Below are positions 24,918 to 33,606 of a stretch of DNA of 38,922 nucleotides, piece after piece. The DNA is from CBCXVS01 sp965178525 (GTDB lineage: Bacteria > Tectomicrobia > Entotheonellia > Entotheonellales > Entotheonellaceae), in the NCBI GenBank assembly GCA_965178525.1, contig CBCXVS010000027.1, positions 1 through 38,922 on the forward strand, in the 5' to 3' direction. The notes below the pieces were generated by a model, which saw only the letters and a list, made by a program, of their open reading frames with translations, did not search any database and had not been told where the DNA came from. The first letter of the stretch is position 1; each line of letters starts with the position of its first letter. The position numbers and the translations under genes were made by a program.

Positions 24918-24953
24918 ACACCGCTGATATGCGGTGTCCCGCGTAGACACCGC
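24918..24953 (-). promoter_or_regulatory. Three-arm alternative hairpin (attenuator-like)
   Basis: ACACCGC (24918-24924), GCGGTGTC (24931-24938) and GACACCGC (24946-24953) are mutually complementary in order, so the middle arm can pair with either outer arm but not both. The structure sits between the arylsulfotransferase-like gene and the DUF4392 gene, both on the minus strand, and could switch readthrough. No T-tract follows directly. Confidence 0.45.
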
Positions 24954-24979
24954 GCATCCGACCGGGTCGACCGACACCC

Positions 24980-26086
24980 TTAAGCCGTGCTATAGAGGTG
25001 ACTGAACCAAGCATAGTCATGCGGGGAGAACGTTTTTCCCTGAAAACCCGGGAAGTCCGGACTGTAGCGATAGGCCCGGAACACGCAGTTGGCATGGCCC
25101 CAGCGCTCATCGTAGCCAAAAAACGGATTGACGTATTCCCACACCATCTCGCCTGCAGGGGTGACCTCGAAGATCCGCCCTTTCATGCCTTCGCAAATGA
25201 GTGTGTTGTCATTGTCTAGGCGTTGCGCACCGCTGATGAAGGAGCTGAAAAAATCCCAACTTGGCCGGGTTTCATAGGTCCAGGCGATGTCGCTGGTCTG
25301 CGGGTCGACTTCAATCACCCGTGAGCCGGCGGACTGGGCGCCCTGCCGCCGGGTAAACCAGCCGTTATCAAACACGAGGACGTTGCCATTGGGCAAGAGG
25401 GTGGGATCGTGCTGCCCGCCGAGTTCGTCTTGACCCCATTTCCACAGGAACGCGCCGCTTTGTTTGTCGATAATCCCGATGGTGTTGAGGAGGCGAAAGC
25501 TGGTCAGAACATTGCCATCGGGCAGGACCTCGCAGGCATTGGCATGGGTCCACTCCTGACGGCGATGCAGCGGGCCGATGACGTCGGTGGCAAAGTCCAG
25601 ATGTTGGTAGCTGTGCCATTCCCACACCACCTGCTTGTCCGGCGTGATTTCTCGGAAATAATCGCCCCAAATCCCCTGTTCGTGCTCGGTGCCGGGCAGG
25701 CCGCCTTGGATGCGCGTCCGCATCGTGTCCGGGACGGTTTCCCAGCCTAAGACCATGGTATTGCCGTTCGGCAAGCGGCAGAAGTCGTGGTGCATGGTCT
25801 CCTCTGCATACTCCCACACCACCGTGCCATCCCAGTCCAGTTCCAGCAAGCGGCCGCCTCTGCCGCCAAAAGGTGCCGGTTCGTTCCCGGTGCGTTTGTT
25901 GATGAGAAGATGGCCATTGTCCAGCAAGTAGCCGTAGGTTGCGGTTCGCTCCGGGAACGTCCAACGGTGTACGATGGCGCCGTGCATATCGAGGAGATAG
26001 GCATCGGTTCCGGTCATCGGGGTGAACAGGGTGTAGCCATGACAGGCTTTGTCCGGTTGATAGATGGTGAGGCCACGTGTGTGCAT
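24980..26086 (-). CDS. Arylsulfotransferase (ASST)-like beta-propeller protein
   Basis: A 368-residue protein of the ASST/PQQ-like propeller group. YLLDMHGAIVHRW, LLELDWDGTVVWEY, TMHHDFCRLPNGNTMVLGWE, WTHANACEVLPDGNVLTSFR and HDPTLLPNGNVLVFDNG are the repeated blade motifs, with conserved His residues in HHDF and WTHAN in positions expected for the active site of aryl sulfotransferases. No signal peptide is seen, unlike classical periplasmic ASST. ATG 26086 is chosen because GGAAGG lies 7 nt upstream. It is divergent from the HpaB-type gene, whose product could supply phenolic compounds; that link is conjecture. Confidence 0.8.
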   Translation of the reverse strand: MHTRGLTIYQPDKACHGYTLFTPMTGTDAYLLDMHGAIVHRWTFPERTATYGYLLDNGHLLINKRTGNEPAPFGGRGGRLLELDWDGTVVWEYAEETMHHDFCRLPNGNTMVLGWETVPDTMRTRIQGGLPGTEHEQGIWGDYFREITPDKQVVWEWHSYQHLDFATDVIGPLHRRQEWTHANACEVLPDGNVLTSFRLLNTIGIIDKQSGAFLWKWGQDELGGQHDPTLLPNGNVLVFDNGWFTRRQGAQSAGSRVIEVDPQTSDIAWTYETRPSWDFFSSFISGAQRLDNDNTLICEGMKGRIFEVTPAGEMVWEYVNPFFGYDERWGHANCVFRAYRYSPDFPGFQGKTFSPHDYAWFSHLYSTA

Positions 26087-26197
26087 GATGATACCTTCCG
26101 CATGATGCGACTGCGCTGAGAACATGAAGCGTGTCTGGGCCGGATTCTACACAAGAATGGGATGGCGAGCTAGTCAGCGGTGGGGCGGACAACAAGC

Positions 26198-26226
26198 TTG
26201 ACTTTGGCGAGACAGCTGCATAGAGT
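26198..26226 (+). promoter_or_regulatory. Promoter of the HpaB-CoA ligase operon
   Basis: TTGACT (26198-26203), 17-bp spacer and TAGAGT (26221-26226) precede the HpaB-type start at 26301 by about 75 bp. The -10 hexamer is the same as in two other promoters of this window. Confidence 0.5.
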
Positions 26227-26300
26227 GAGCCACGGTGTCGACCGATGTTACACATCTCCCAAGTTGTTGGGGAGCGAGACGTCCGGAGGGAGGGGGATAG

Positions 26301-27758
26301 ATGGCCATCCGTACGGGTGAGGAATACCTTGCAGGGCTCCATGATCATCGCGAAATCTGGCTCGGTGGTGAGCATGTCAAAGATGTGACCACGCACCCCC
26401 TCCTCGCCAATATGGCCCGTAGTGTGGCCGAGTATTACGACTTCCAGCACCACCCCGAGCAGCGGGAGGCCATGACCTATCGGACGGACAACGGTGATCT
26501 GGCCAATCTCAGCTTTGTGGCGCCGCGTTCGGTGGCGGATTTGCGCCGGCGTAATGACGCCATGCGGCGCTGGGCCGAGGTGCACTGCGGCTTCATGGGC
26601 CGCAGCCCGGATTATATGAATATCTGCGTCATGGCCCTGGGAACGCATGCCGATTACTTTGCCCAGGACGAGCCGCGTTTTGACGACAATGCCAGGAATT
26701 ACTACGAATGGTGCCGGGACCGGGACCTGTGCATGACGCATACGCTAGTGCCGATTCAGACCGATCGCTTCACGCCACTGCGTGAGCAAAAGCCGCATGT
26801 GCATCTGTCGGTGGTGGAGGACACCACCGATGGCGTGATCGTCAAAGGCGCGCGCATGCTGGCGACGCTGGCGCCGTTCAGCGATGAATTGGTCAACTTT
26901 GCGCAACCGGTCTTGAGCCATCCCGAGGAGGATATCTACGCCCTGGCTTTTGCCCTTCCGGTGGCCACGCCGGGGTTGCGTTTCATCTGTAGGGATGCGT
27001 ATGATCGCCCGAGTAGTCGCTTCGACCGGCCCGTGTCCAGCCGCTTCGACGAGATGGATGCCATTGCCATCTTCGACAACGTCCTGATCCCCTGGGACCG
27101 GCTCTTTATCTATCGAAATATCGAGTTGCACAACCGGATCGTGCCGGAAACCGATTTTATCCGTCACATCGGTGTGCATGTGGCGGTCAAAGACGCGGTT
27201 AAGAGTCATTTCTTTGCCGCGCTTGGGCATGTGCTGGCCCAGGCGATCGGCGTCAACCATTATGTCAACGTGCAAGAGAAGCTGGGCGAGATGGTGACAT
27301 ACACGCGGGTCGTGGATGCCTTGCTTCTGGCCATGACGGAGACGGCGCAGCCTGATGCCAATGGCATCTATGTGCCGGGCCATGAGGCCGTGGAAACGCT
27401 GCTGAATCTCTACCCGCAGCTCTATCCGCGTATGGGCGAAATCATCAAGCTGATCGGGGCCGGCGGCTTGATGATGACACCGTCGGAGAAGGATATCGCC
27501 GCGCTGCCCGAGGACATTGAAACTTATTTCCAAAGTGCCGGAGGGTTGGGCGGGCAGGATCGCGTGCGCCTGAATCGCCTCGTCTGGGATGTCTTGGGCA
27601 GTGAATTCGGGGGCCGGCAGGATCTCTATGAGCGGTTTTTCGCGGGCGAACCTACGCGCCGTATGTCCCGCACCTACCTGGGCGCCAATCTGGATAACGA
27701 TATCCGTCTGATCGAGGGGCTATTGGGGGTGCCGTTGCCGTTTGCCAGGGAAGCCTGA
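26301..27758 (+). CDS. 4-hydroxyphenylacetate 3-monooxygenase (HpaB) family protein
   Basis: A 485-residue flavin-dependent monooxygenase/dehydratase of the HpaB family. MAIRTGEEYLAGLHDHREIWLGGE is the characteristic N-terminus; DYFAQDEPRF, THTLVPIQTDR, KGARMLATLAPFSDEL, FDEMDAIAIFDNVLIPWDRLF and the C-terminal GSEFGGRQDLYERFFAG follow in the family order. Members use FADH2 to hydroxylate phenols (HpaB, PvcC, TftD) or dehydrate 4-hydroxybutyryl-CoA; the reductase partner HpaC is not adjacent. The CoA ligase 29 bp downstream is probably co-transcribed, suggesting catabolism of an aromatic or aryl-alkanoic acid. GGAGGGAGGGGG precedes the ATG. Confidence 0.9.
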   Translation: MAIRTGEEYLAGLHDHREIWLGGEHVKDVTTHPLLANMARSVAEYYDFQHHPEQREAMTYRTDNGDLANLSFVAPRSVADLRRRNDAMRRWAEVHCGFMGRSPDYMNICVMALGTHADYFAQDEPRFDDNARNYYEWCRDRDLCMTHTLVPIQTDRFTPLREQKPHVHLSVVEDTTDGVIVKGARMLATLAPFSDELVNFAQPVLSHPEEDIYALAFALPVATPGLRFICRDAYDRPSSRFDRPVSSRFDEMDAIAIFDNVLIPWDRLFIYRNIELHNRIVPETDFIRHIGVHVAVKDAVKSHFFAALGHVLAQAIGVNHYVNVQEKLGEMVTYTRVVDALLLAMTETAQPDANGIYVPGHEAVETLLNLYPQLYPRMGEIIKLIGAGGLMMTPSEKDIAALPEDIETYFQSAGGLGGQDRVRLNRLVWDVLGSEFGGRQDLYERFFAGEPTRRMSRTYLGANLDNDIRLIEGLLGVPLPFAREA

Positions 27759-27787
27759 GTTGAGGTCGTCTGCAAGAAGGGGACGCC

Positions 27788-29317
27788 ATGAATATCGCGA
27801 GTTTGCTGACGAAAGCCACCCGCTCGTTTGCCGGCCGGCCGGCGGTATCGCAGGGTACGACTTTATGCGCCACTTATGGCATGCTGATAGACCGGGTGCG
27901 CCAACTCGCGGCCACCCTGACCACCCGATTGCACTTACAGGCCGGTGACCGCGTCGGTTTGGCCATGAGCAATTGCCCGGAATATGTCGAGGTGTTGTAT
28001 GCCGTGTGGTATGCCGGGCTCACCGCCGTGCCGATCAATGCGAAATTACACCCGAGCGAATTCGCCTACATTCTCGACCATTCCGGCGCCCGGGTATGCT
28101 TTGCCACGCCGGATGTGGGGCAGACGGTAGCGCCGCTGACGGCCGACCTCGACCGTTTGGAAACCGTGCTGGTGACGGGGGATACCGATTATCAACGCTT
28201 GTTTACGGGCGAGAATATGGCCATGCGCGACGTCAATCCTGATGCCGTCGCCTGGCTGTTTTATACTAGCGGTACGACGGGTCGGCCGAAAGGGGCGATG
28301 TTGACGCATCGCAATCTTCTCGTCATGACGTTAAGTTATTTCGCGGATATTGACACCATTACCTCGCACGACTGCATCATTCGCGCTGCCCCCATGTCGC
28401 ACGGCTCTGGATTGTACGGACTCCCCCATGTGGCCAAGGCTGCGAACCAAATCATTCCGGCCAGTGGCGGATTCGATGCTGGGGAGTTTCTACACTTGCT
28501 CCCGGCATACGAGGGGGTGACCTGTTTCTTTGCACCGACGATGGTGACGCGTCTGGTGAACCATCCGGCCGTGGCGACCGCCGATACCCGCAATCTGAAA
28601 ACCATCGTCTACGGTGGTGGGCCGATGTACGTCGAGGATCTGGTGCAAGCGTTAGAGCTGTTTGGCCCGAAGCTGGCGCAAATCTATGGTCAGGGCGAAG
28701 CTCCGATGACCATCACGGGTCTGCCCAAAGCCATGCATATCGACTCTGGGGACGCGCGCTATCTCGCGTGGTTGGGCTCGGCGGGTATCGCGCGCACCGA
28801 TGTCGAGATGCGGGTCGTGGATGAGCACGACTGCGATGTGCCAACCGGCGAAGTCGGCGAGGTCTTGGTGCGGGGTGATGTGGTCATGAAAGGCTATTGG
28901 GACAATCCCGATGCAACAGCGGAGACTTTGCGCGGCGGCTGGTTACACACGGGCGACCTCGGCGCTTTGGACACCGAGGGATTTTTGACGCTTAAAGACC
29001 GCTCCAAAGATATGATCATCAGTGGTGGCAGCAATATTTATCCGCGCGAGATCGAGGAGGTGTTGTTGAGCCACCAGGGGGTGCTGGAAGTCTCGGTGGT
29101 GGGCCGTCCGCATCGGGATTGGGGCGAAGAAGTCGTCGCCTTTGTAGTGAGCCGTCCCGGGAGCGAGGTGGACACAGAGGAACTCGATCGCCTGTGTCTC
29201 GACACGATCGCCCGCTTCAAGCGGCCGCGTGTGTATGTCTTTGTGAATGATCTGCCCAAGAACAACTACGGCAAAGTCCTCAAAACGGCGTTGCGTGAGC
29301 AGTTGGCCGAGGCGTAG
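27788..29317 (+). CDS. AMP-forming acyl-CoA synthetase
   Basis: A 509-residue ANL-superfamily ligase. The P-loop is YTSGTTGRPKGAMLTH near residue 160, the A5 region is QIYGQGEAPMT near 300, WLHTGDLG near 385, the hinge DRSKDMIISGGSNIYPREIE near 405 and the catalytic Lys in PKNNYGKVLKTALR near 495. It differs from the ligase at 5841-7577 in length and in the absence of an acidic tail. Co-transcription with the HpaB-type gene suggests it activates the same or a related carboxylic acid. AAGAAGGGGACG precedes the ATG. Confidence 0.92.
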   Translation: MNIASLLTKATRSFAGRPAVSQGTTLCATYGMLIDRVRQLAATLTTRLHLQAGDRVGLAMSNCPEYVEVLYAVWYAGLTAVPINAKLHPSEFAYILDHSGARVCFATPDVGQTVAPLTADLDRLETVLVTGDTDYQRLFTGENMAMRDVNPDAVAWLFYTSGTTGRPKGAMLTHRNLLVMTLSYFADIDTITSHDCIIRAAPMSHGSGLYGLPHVAKAANQIIPASGGFDAGEFLHLLPAYEGVTCFFAPTMVTRLVNHPAVATADTRNLKTIVYGGGPMYVEDLVQALELFGPKLAQIYGQGEAPMTITGLPKAMHIDSGDARYLAWLGSAGIARTDVEMRVVDEHDCDVPTGEVGEVLVRGDVVMKGYWDNPDATAETLRGGWLHTGDLGALDTEGFLTLKDRSKDMIISGGSNIYPREIEEVLLSHQGVLEVSVVGRPHRDWGEEVVAFVVSRPGSEVDTEELDRLCLDTIARFKRPRVYVFVNDLPKNNYGKVLKTALREQLAEA

Positions 29318-29334
29318 CTGCTTAGTGTTTTCAC

Positions 29335-30900
29335 TCAGCGATGCCGTGCCACACGCATCGCCAGCGCCATGACCATACTACATACCGTCACCACTAGGAT
29401 GATCTGAAAACAATCGTTGAGCGCATGCACGAGGGCTTCCCGCCGTACGATCCCTTGCAACAGCCCCAACGCATACAGTTTGAGGTGGGCCACACTCGCG
29501 CCCAGCGAGTTGGCCAGCCGCGTAAACGCTGTCAGCGCCTGCTGCGTGCCAACCGAGGTGAGCACTTGCTCCTCGGCAAAGTGGGCCTGGTGCACGGTTT
29601 GCCGTGATTCCACCAGCGTGCTGAGCACCGCAATACTGAATGCTCCCCCTAGGGTGACTTGTAAATTGAGCATGCTCGATGCGGCCCGAGTGCGCGCCAA
29701 CGGAATCCCCTGAATGGTGACGGCATAGACCGGCGGATAGAGAAAACCCAGTCCAATGCCCCGCAGGATGTAGGCCCAGGTGATGTACATGACGCCAATC
29801 CGCATGTCGGCTAGCATCATGACATAGCATCCGGCACCATAGATGGCGAGCCCGATGAGCATGGGAAAACGCCCCTGGGTCCGGTCAATCATCCAGCCGA
29901 CCAAGGGCGTGGTCAGCACCATGGCCAGCGAGCCGGGCAAGAGGGCTAACGCCGTCATTTGGACGGAGAAATCGAGTAGCAGTTGCGAGAAGAGTACGGT
30001 CAGAAAGGTACTGCCGTTGAAAAAGAGTCCCATGGTCAGGGCCAGCAGCGTGCCCTTGACGTACAAGCTGCGCGTATACAGGCGGATATCGACCAGGGGC
30101 GTGGCATGGCGGCTTTCGATGAAAACGAATAGAAGCAATGAGACACTGCTCACCGCGAACAATGTCACGATGAAAGGCGAATCCCAGCCTTCACGTTGTC
30201 CCTGGCTCAGCGCGATGAGTAGGCTGACCAGGACGACCGTCAGAGTGATGAAACCCCACACATCGAACGGCACATGCCGCTCTCGCCGCGAAGCCGGCGC
30301 GAACAAGAGGGTCCCGAGAATCGCCAGGCTGCCCGGCAGCACATTGACATAAAACACCGCGCGCCAATCGACAGCATCGACGAAGTATCCGCCCAGCGGC
30401 AGACCCATGACCGAGCCAAGCGAGGCGCCCAAACCCCACAGGGCCGTGCCCATGCCCCGCTTCTCGGGCGGATAGTTCGACACCATCAGGACCATCGACA
30501 TCGGCATGAGCACCCCGGCTCCGAGTCCTTGCAGGACACGTAGGGCGATCAAGACGTTGATGTTGGGCGCCATGCCGCAGAGGGCGGTCGTACTGGTGAA
30601 GACCGTGAGGCCGAGGACGTAGAGATTTTTATTGACGAGCACGCGGCCGAGCCATCCCAGGGTGGGCATCATCACGGCGGTGGAGATCAGAAAAGAGGTC
30701 ACCACCCAGCGAATGGTCAGGACGTCCGTGCCCAGCCCGCTCATCATTTTGGGCAGGGACACGTTGACCACGTTGTAGTCCAGAATATTGATGAAGGGGC
30801 CGAGCATGACGCAGAACATCACGCCAACGAGCGACACGTGCGTCACTTGGGAAGCAGGGGTGCTCGCGGAGGCGGGCGATGTCTGCGGCGATGAACGCAT
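29335..30900 (-). CDS. MFS transporter, DHA2 (EmrB/QacA) family
   Basis: A 521-residue drug:H+ antiporter with about 14 predicted membrane helices. The N-terminal helix GPFINILDYNVVNVSLPKMM contains the D-x-x-VVNV signature of DHA2 proteins (motif D1), followed by WVVTSFLISTAVMMPTLGWL, and motif C-like GLGASLGSVMGLPLGGYFVDAVDWRAVFYVNV. EmrB-type transporters work alone or with an EmrA fusion protein and outer-membrane channel; no EmrA is adjacent, though a small HlyD-like protein is at 35878. It is convergent with the CoA ligase, 17 bp apart. Confidence 0.93.
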   Translation of the reverse strand: MRSSPQTSPASASTPASQVTHVSLVGVMFCVMLGPFINILDYNVVNVSLPKMMSGLGTDVLTIRWVVTSFLISTAVMMPTLGWLGRVLVNKNLYVLGLTVFTSTTALCGMAPNINVLIALRVLQGLGAGVLMPMSMVLMVSNYPPEKRGMGTALWGLGASLGSVMGLPLGGYFVDAVDWRAVFYVNVLPGSLAILGTLLFAPASRRERHVPFDVWGFITLTVVLVSLLIALSQGQREGWDSPFIVTLFAVSSVSLLLFVFIESRHATPLVDIRLYTRSLYVKGTLLALTMGLFFNGSTFLTVLFSQLLLDFSVQMTALALLPGSLAMVLTTPLVGWMIDRTQGRFPMLIGLAIYGAGCYVMMLADMRIGVMYITWAYILRGIGLGFLYPPVYAVTIQGIPLARTRAASSMLNLQVTLGGAFSIAVLSTLVESRQTVHQAHFAEEQVLTSVGTQQALTAFTRLANSLGASVAHLKLYALGLLQGIVRREALVHALNDCFQIILVVTVCSMVMALAMRVARHR

Positions 30901-30961
30901 GGAAGAACCTTTGGGTCGGATGTCGCAGCATAGGTCATCAAGGCATGAACGGAACCATGCG

Positions 30962-30991
30962 TTTATAGCACGGCGTAGGCGGGTAGGGCAA
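30962..30991 (-). promoter_or_regulatory. Promoter of the MFS gene
   Basis: On the minus strand TTGCCC (30991-30986), 18-bp spacer, TATAAA (30967-30962), about 60 bp before the ATG at 30900. Confidence 0.4.
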
Positions 30992-31073
30992 GGTATGCGT
31001 GCCGGTCGAGGTGGCGACTGTGGTTGGCGGAGCCTTGTGTCCTGCTCCGCCGCTGTCTCAACCTCGAACGGAA

Positions 31074-31427
31074 TCAGTCAAGGAGGCTATTGACGGTGTC
31101 TGAGGGCCGGGCGATCACCGCGTGTTCGCCCCGGATGATCACGGGCCGCTGCATCAGCACAGGGTGTTGCAGCAGCAGGTCGACGACGGATTCGCGCGTG
31201 ACATAATCGTCCGCCTTGAGTCCGAGTTCCTTAAAATTTTTGTCCTTTCGTACTAAGTCGGCCGGCTTATTGGGCAGCAGATCGAGAAACCGATTCAAAT
31301 CCTCGCGGCTGAGGGGCTGTTTCAGATACTCGATAACGTCGAACTCGACGTTGCGGTCGCGCAGGATATCCAACGCGCCTCTGGAGTGGCCTCAACTCCG
31401 ATTGTGGTAGACTGTGAGTTTGTCCAT
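31074..31427 (-). CDS. ArsC/Spx-family reductase, selenocysteine-containing (TGA = Sec12)
   Basis: Read from ATG 31427 through the in-frame TGA at 31394-31392, this is a complete 117-residue ArsC-family protein beginning MDKLTVYHNRS-U-GHSRGALDIL. The TGA is codon 12, precisely the catalytic Cys12 of plasmid R773 ArsC (YHNPACGTSR). The three Arg positions of ArsC are also kept (LVRKD, QRPVII, ARPSD). Such enzymes reduce arsenate with glutaredoxin/glutathione; YffB and Spx relatives do other thiol chemistry, so the substrate is open. GGGAG lies 6 nt before the ATG. Without readthrough the frame would begin at an internal codon and lose the redox site. A bSECIS-like hairpin follows. Confidence 0.92.
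31355..31379 (-). promoter_or_regulatory. bSECIS-like hairpin of the ArsC-like gene
   Basis: On the minus strand the 25 nt from 13 to 37 after the TGA fold into GG, an A bulge, CGCG/CGCG, a T-G pair, a mismatch and GG/CC closing an ATAT loop. Two G residues are exposed at +21 and +22, the same place as the loop G residues of the rtcB element (+22, +23). Confidence 0.7.
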
Positions 31428-31471
31428 GGTGTGTCTCCCAAATCACCCGAGTGTCATGTCGGCGCCACTGC

Positions 31472-31527
31472 GCCTCGCGCGCTGCCTCGCGCGCTGCAGA
31501 TATACCATGACAGGGCACTCACCGCAA
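31472..31527 (-). promoter_or_regulatory. Promoter of the ArsC-like gene plus 12-bp tandem repeat
   Basis: On the minus strand TTGCGG (31527-31522), a 17-bp spacer and TATATC (31504-31499) form a moderate promoter. The predicted leader contains a 12-bp tandem duplication (plus strand GCCTCGCGCGCT at 31472-31483 and 31484-31495). Confidence 0.4.
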
Positions 31528-31562
31528 CTGTGCGACGCGGCATTTCCTATATCAGCAACCTG

Positions 31563-32597
31563 CTACTGCAAAGTCTGCGTGAGAAATCTGAGAACGGTCT
31601 CGCGTGCATGCCGGGCAGCACGCGGATCATACCCAATCGTAGCTCCCGTGGTAACACAAGCGTCTGACCATTGAAACGGCTGGCCGGTGGCCTGATTCAG
31701 CAGACGCCCATCCGGCCCCTCGACCAGGAAGCAATGGCGCAGGTTTTGGGCTCGTGGCAGATATAGCTTGGGCGGAAGCGCTGGGCTATCGAAACCATGC
31801 CACGCCCCGGCATATGCCATGAGGCGGACGTCTTTGCCGAGCCGTCGCCAGCGCTCGACATGCGTTCGACATGACGCCACGGGCGTCCAGTCATCGGCGG
31901 CGCCGTGGAAGATGCGGATGGGGCGGTCCGTGAGTTGGTCGGCGGCCTGCGGTAGGTAATTGCAGTAAGGATAAAACGCCACGTGGGCGGCAAACCTCAC
32001 CTCTGGCGGACCGTAGCTCTGCCGAAATCGTGTGAGTCCCGCGAAAAGGCTGACAATACCCCCTTTCGAGAAGCCCATGAGCGCGATACGGTTCGGGTCC
32101 AAACGGGGATGTGTGGCCAGCAGGGCGAGGGCGCGGTACGCGTCCACGATCATGGCCCATGACCATAGCTGCCCCTGGTTTTCCACTGTTCGTCGGATCC
32201 CGCGGCCCGTAAAACTATCCAGGAGGAACGTGGCCAATCCGGCCTGACGCAACCTGGATGCCCATTGCCGGTGGAGCTGCCCGACCCCGCCTGACCCATG
32301 AACCAGGATCACTGCCGGAATACGCCCCGTAGATTTCGGTGGCAGCCGCAGCGTGCCCCAAATGACAGCCGGAGGTCCCTCCGTCACGCCACGGAAGACT
32401 TGGGCAGGCGTCAAGGTGATGGTCTGGAAGGGAATGCGGCCGGTTTGTCCCGCAGCCAGTGTGAGTCGTGGCGCCTGCGATGCGCATGCGGATACGCTCA
32501 TCAGCGTGAGGCACAGGGGGAGCCAAAATGCCACCCACACCCACAGTGGTGGTGCGGTCGGCAGTGATTGCTGTCCGACTAACGACTGCCGGGTCAC
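31563..32597 (-). CDS. Dienelactone-hydrolase-like alpha/beta hydrolase, lipoprotein
   Basis: A 344-residue exported alpha/beta hydrolase. The N-terminus has a hydrophobic signal (about residues 18-36) ending in SVSAC, a lipobox-like site. The body starts with AVILVHGSGGVGQLHRQWASRL (oxyanion-hole HGSGG), the nucleophile elbow is GFSKGG, the acidic residue is in HGAADDWTPVASC and the His is in AGAWHGFD. This is the dienelactone-hydrolase/prolyl-oligopeptidase-like arrangement. The physiological ester or lactone is unknown. Upstream of it on the same strand is a run of gene remnants, so its original operon may have been lost. Confidence 0.85.
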   Translation of the reverse strand: MTRQSLVGQQSLPTAPPLWVWVAFWLPLCLTLMSVSACASQAPRLTLAAGQTGRIPFQTITLTPAQVFRGVTEGPPAVIWGTLRLPPKSTGRIPAVILVHGSGGVGQLHRQWASRLRQAGLATFLLDSFTGRGIRRTVENQGQLWSWAMIVDAYRALALLATHPRLDPNRIALMGFSKGGIVSLFAGLTRFRQSYGPPEVRFAAHVAFYPYCNYLPQAADQLTDRPIRIFHGAADDWTPVASCRTHVERWRRLGKDVRLMAYAGAWHGFDSPALPPKLYLPRAQNLRHCFLVEGPDGRLLNQATGQPFQWSDACVTTGATIGYDPRAARHARETVLRFLTQTLQ

Positions 32598-32652
32598 GGT
32601 TGTCTTCCTCCCCGATCCCCAGTTTCAGTTGAGTTTGACTTCTTTGATTTCA

Positions 32653-32832
32653 CTACCTTGTTCCTAGTTCCGACTTGACGGTCTCCCGATCTTCCTGTGT
32701 CACTTCTGCGAACCACTGCACCACCTGACGCACGTTGCGCGCCGGTAGAGGTTGTCCAATGCCGTGCTGCACGGCGGCTTCGACTGCCATCGCCGCGAGG
32801 AGATAAAGATCGGAAAATTGCGGCGTGGTCAT
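32653..32832 (-). pseudogene. Unidentified C-terminal fragment
   Basis: A 59-codon frame starting MTTPQFSDLYLLAAMAVEAA and ending in VQWFAEVTQEDRETVKSELGTR. The composition is clearly protein-like (amphipathic helices), but it has no ribosome site, and on its 5' side it is fused in sequence to an amidohydrolase fragment in another frame. I do not recognise the family. It is probably the 3' end of a gene joined by a deletion. Confidence 0.4.
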
Positions 32833-32845
32833 CCCGAGCTGCACA

Positions 32846-33230
32846 CAGAATAACCCCGGTGATGCGCTCGGGAAACGCCCCACAATAATCGTCCATCCAG
32901 CGATGGTAAGCGCGGTACATCGCCATTTCCACCGCCATATCTTCACTCAGCGTCCAGGTGCCAAACCAGCCCGACGGCAGGGTCAGGTTGACATCCACGC
33001 CTCCCTCATCCATATCCTTGATGCGTGCAGCCGGGTCGGCATCCACCAGCGGCGACGGGTCTTTCCCCTTATGCACGCCCGTAAAGCCCGCCATGTATCC
33101 CGCACTTGCCGTTGACTTATCCGCCTCGGCCAATCCCAGCCGGCGCCGATACGTGCGCGCCCCGCGCTGGTACGTCACTTGCCCGGTCCGCTTATTCACC
33201 GAGCGATAGGACGCCCAGGACGACGCGCCA
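32846..33230 (-). pseudogene. Amidohydrolase-family fragment
   Basis: An internal piece of an amidohydrolase-2 type protein (related to aminocarboxymuconate decarboxylase): SWASYRSVNKRTGQVTYQRG, AGYMAGFTGVHKGKDPSP, ADPAARIKDMDEGGVDVNLT and AFPERITGVILCAARD. Residues DMDEGGVDVNLTLPS are the conserved strand following the N-terminal metal site. The N-terminal metal-binding His motif and the whole C-terminal barrel are missing. The upstream edge (about 33227) is joined to a PEP-mutase-like fragment and the downstream edge (about 32848) to an unrelated frame. Confidence 0.65.
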
Positions 33231-33606
33231 TAATGACAAAATCCGGATCCAGCTCATTCTTGCGGTCCACCGCGGCACGATAGCGTGCGATTGCCAGCTC
33301 CAGCGGCACCACCTCCAGGCCCGCATCCTGGGTTTTGCGCTTGCCCTCAATCGGCTGGTCGTCGATGCGCACGCCCGCCAGGCCGGCATGGATGCATTCG
33401 GTCACCAGGTGCTGCACGGCCATGATGCCGCCGTGGCCGGTATCGCCGTCCATCATGACCGGAAAGCTGACGCTGCGCGCGATCCAGCCGGCAATCGTGA
33501 CACACTCGGTCAGGGTCGCCACGCCCACATCCGACATGCCGGTGTAAGCGCCGACCACCCCGCTCGTGCCCACAAAGGCGGCTTCCGCTCCAGCGGCTTC
33601 CATGAT
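33215..33606 (-). pseudogene. Isocitrate lyase/PEP mutase-superfamily fragment
   Basis: The stretch from IMEAAGAEAAFVGTSGVVGA through LTECVTIAGWIARSVSFPVMMDGDTGHGG and VTECIHAGLAGVRIDDQPIEGKRK to DPDFVIMA is the N-terminal two thirds of a phosphoenolpyruvate mutase/isocitrate lyase-like barrel. DGDTGHGG is the Mg2+-binding motif and IDDQPIEGKRK the catalytic loop region. The C-terminal part is lost at about 33220, where the frame runs into an amidohydrolase fragment, and the 5' end abuts a GatC-like fragment on the opposite strand. Confidence 0.7.
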
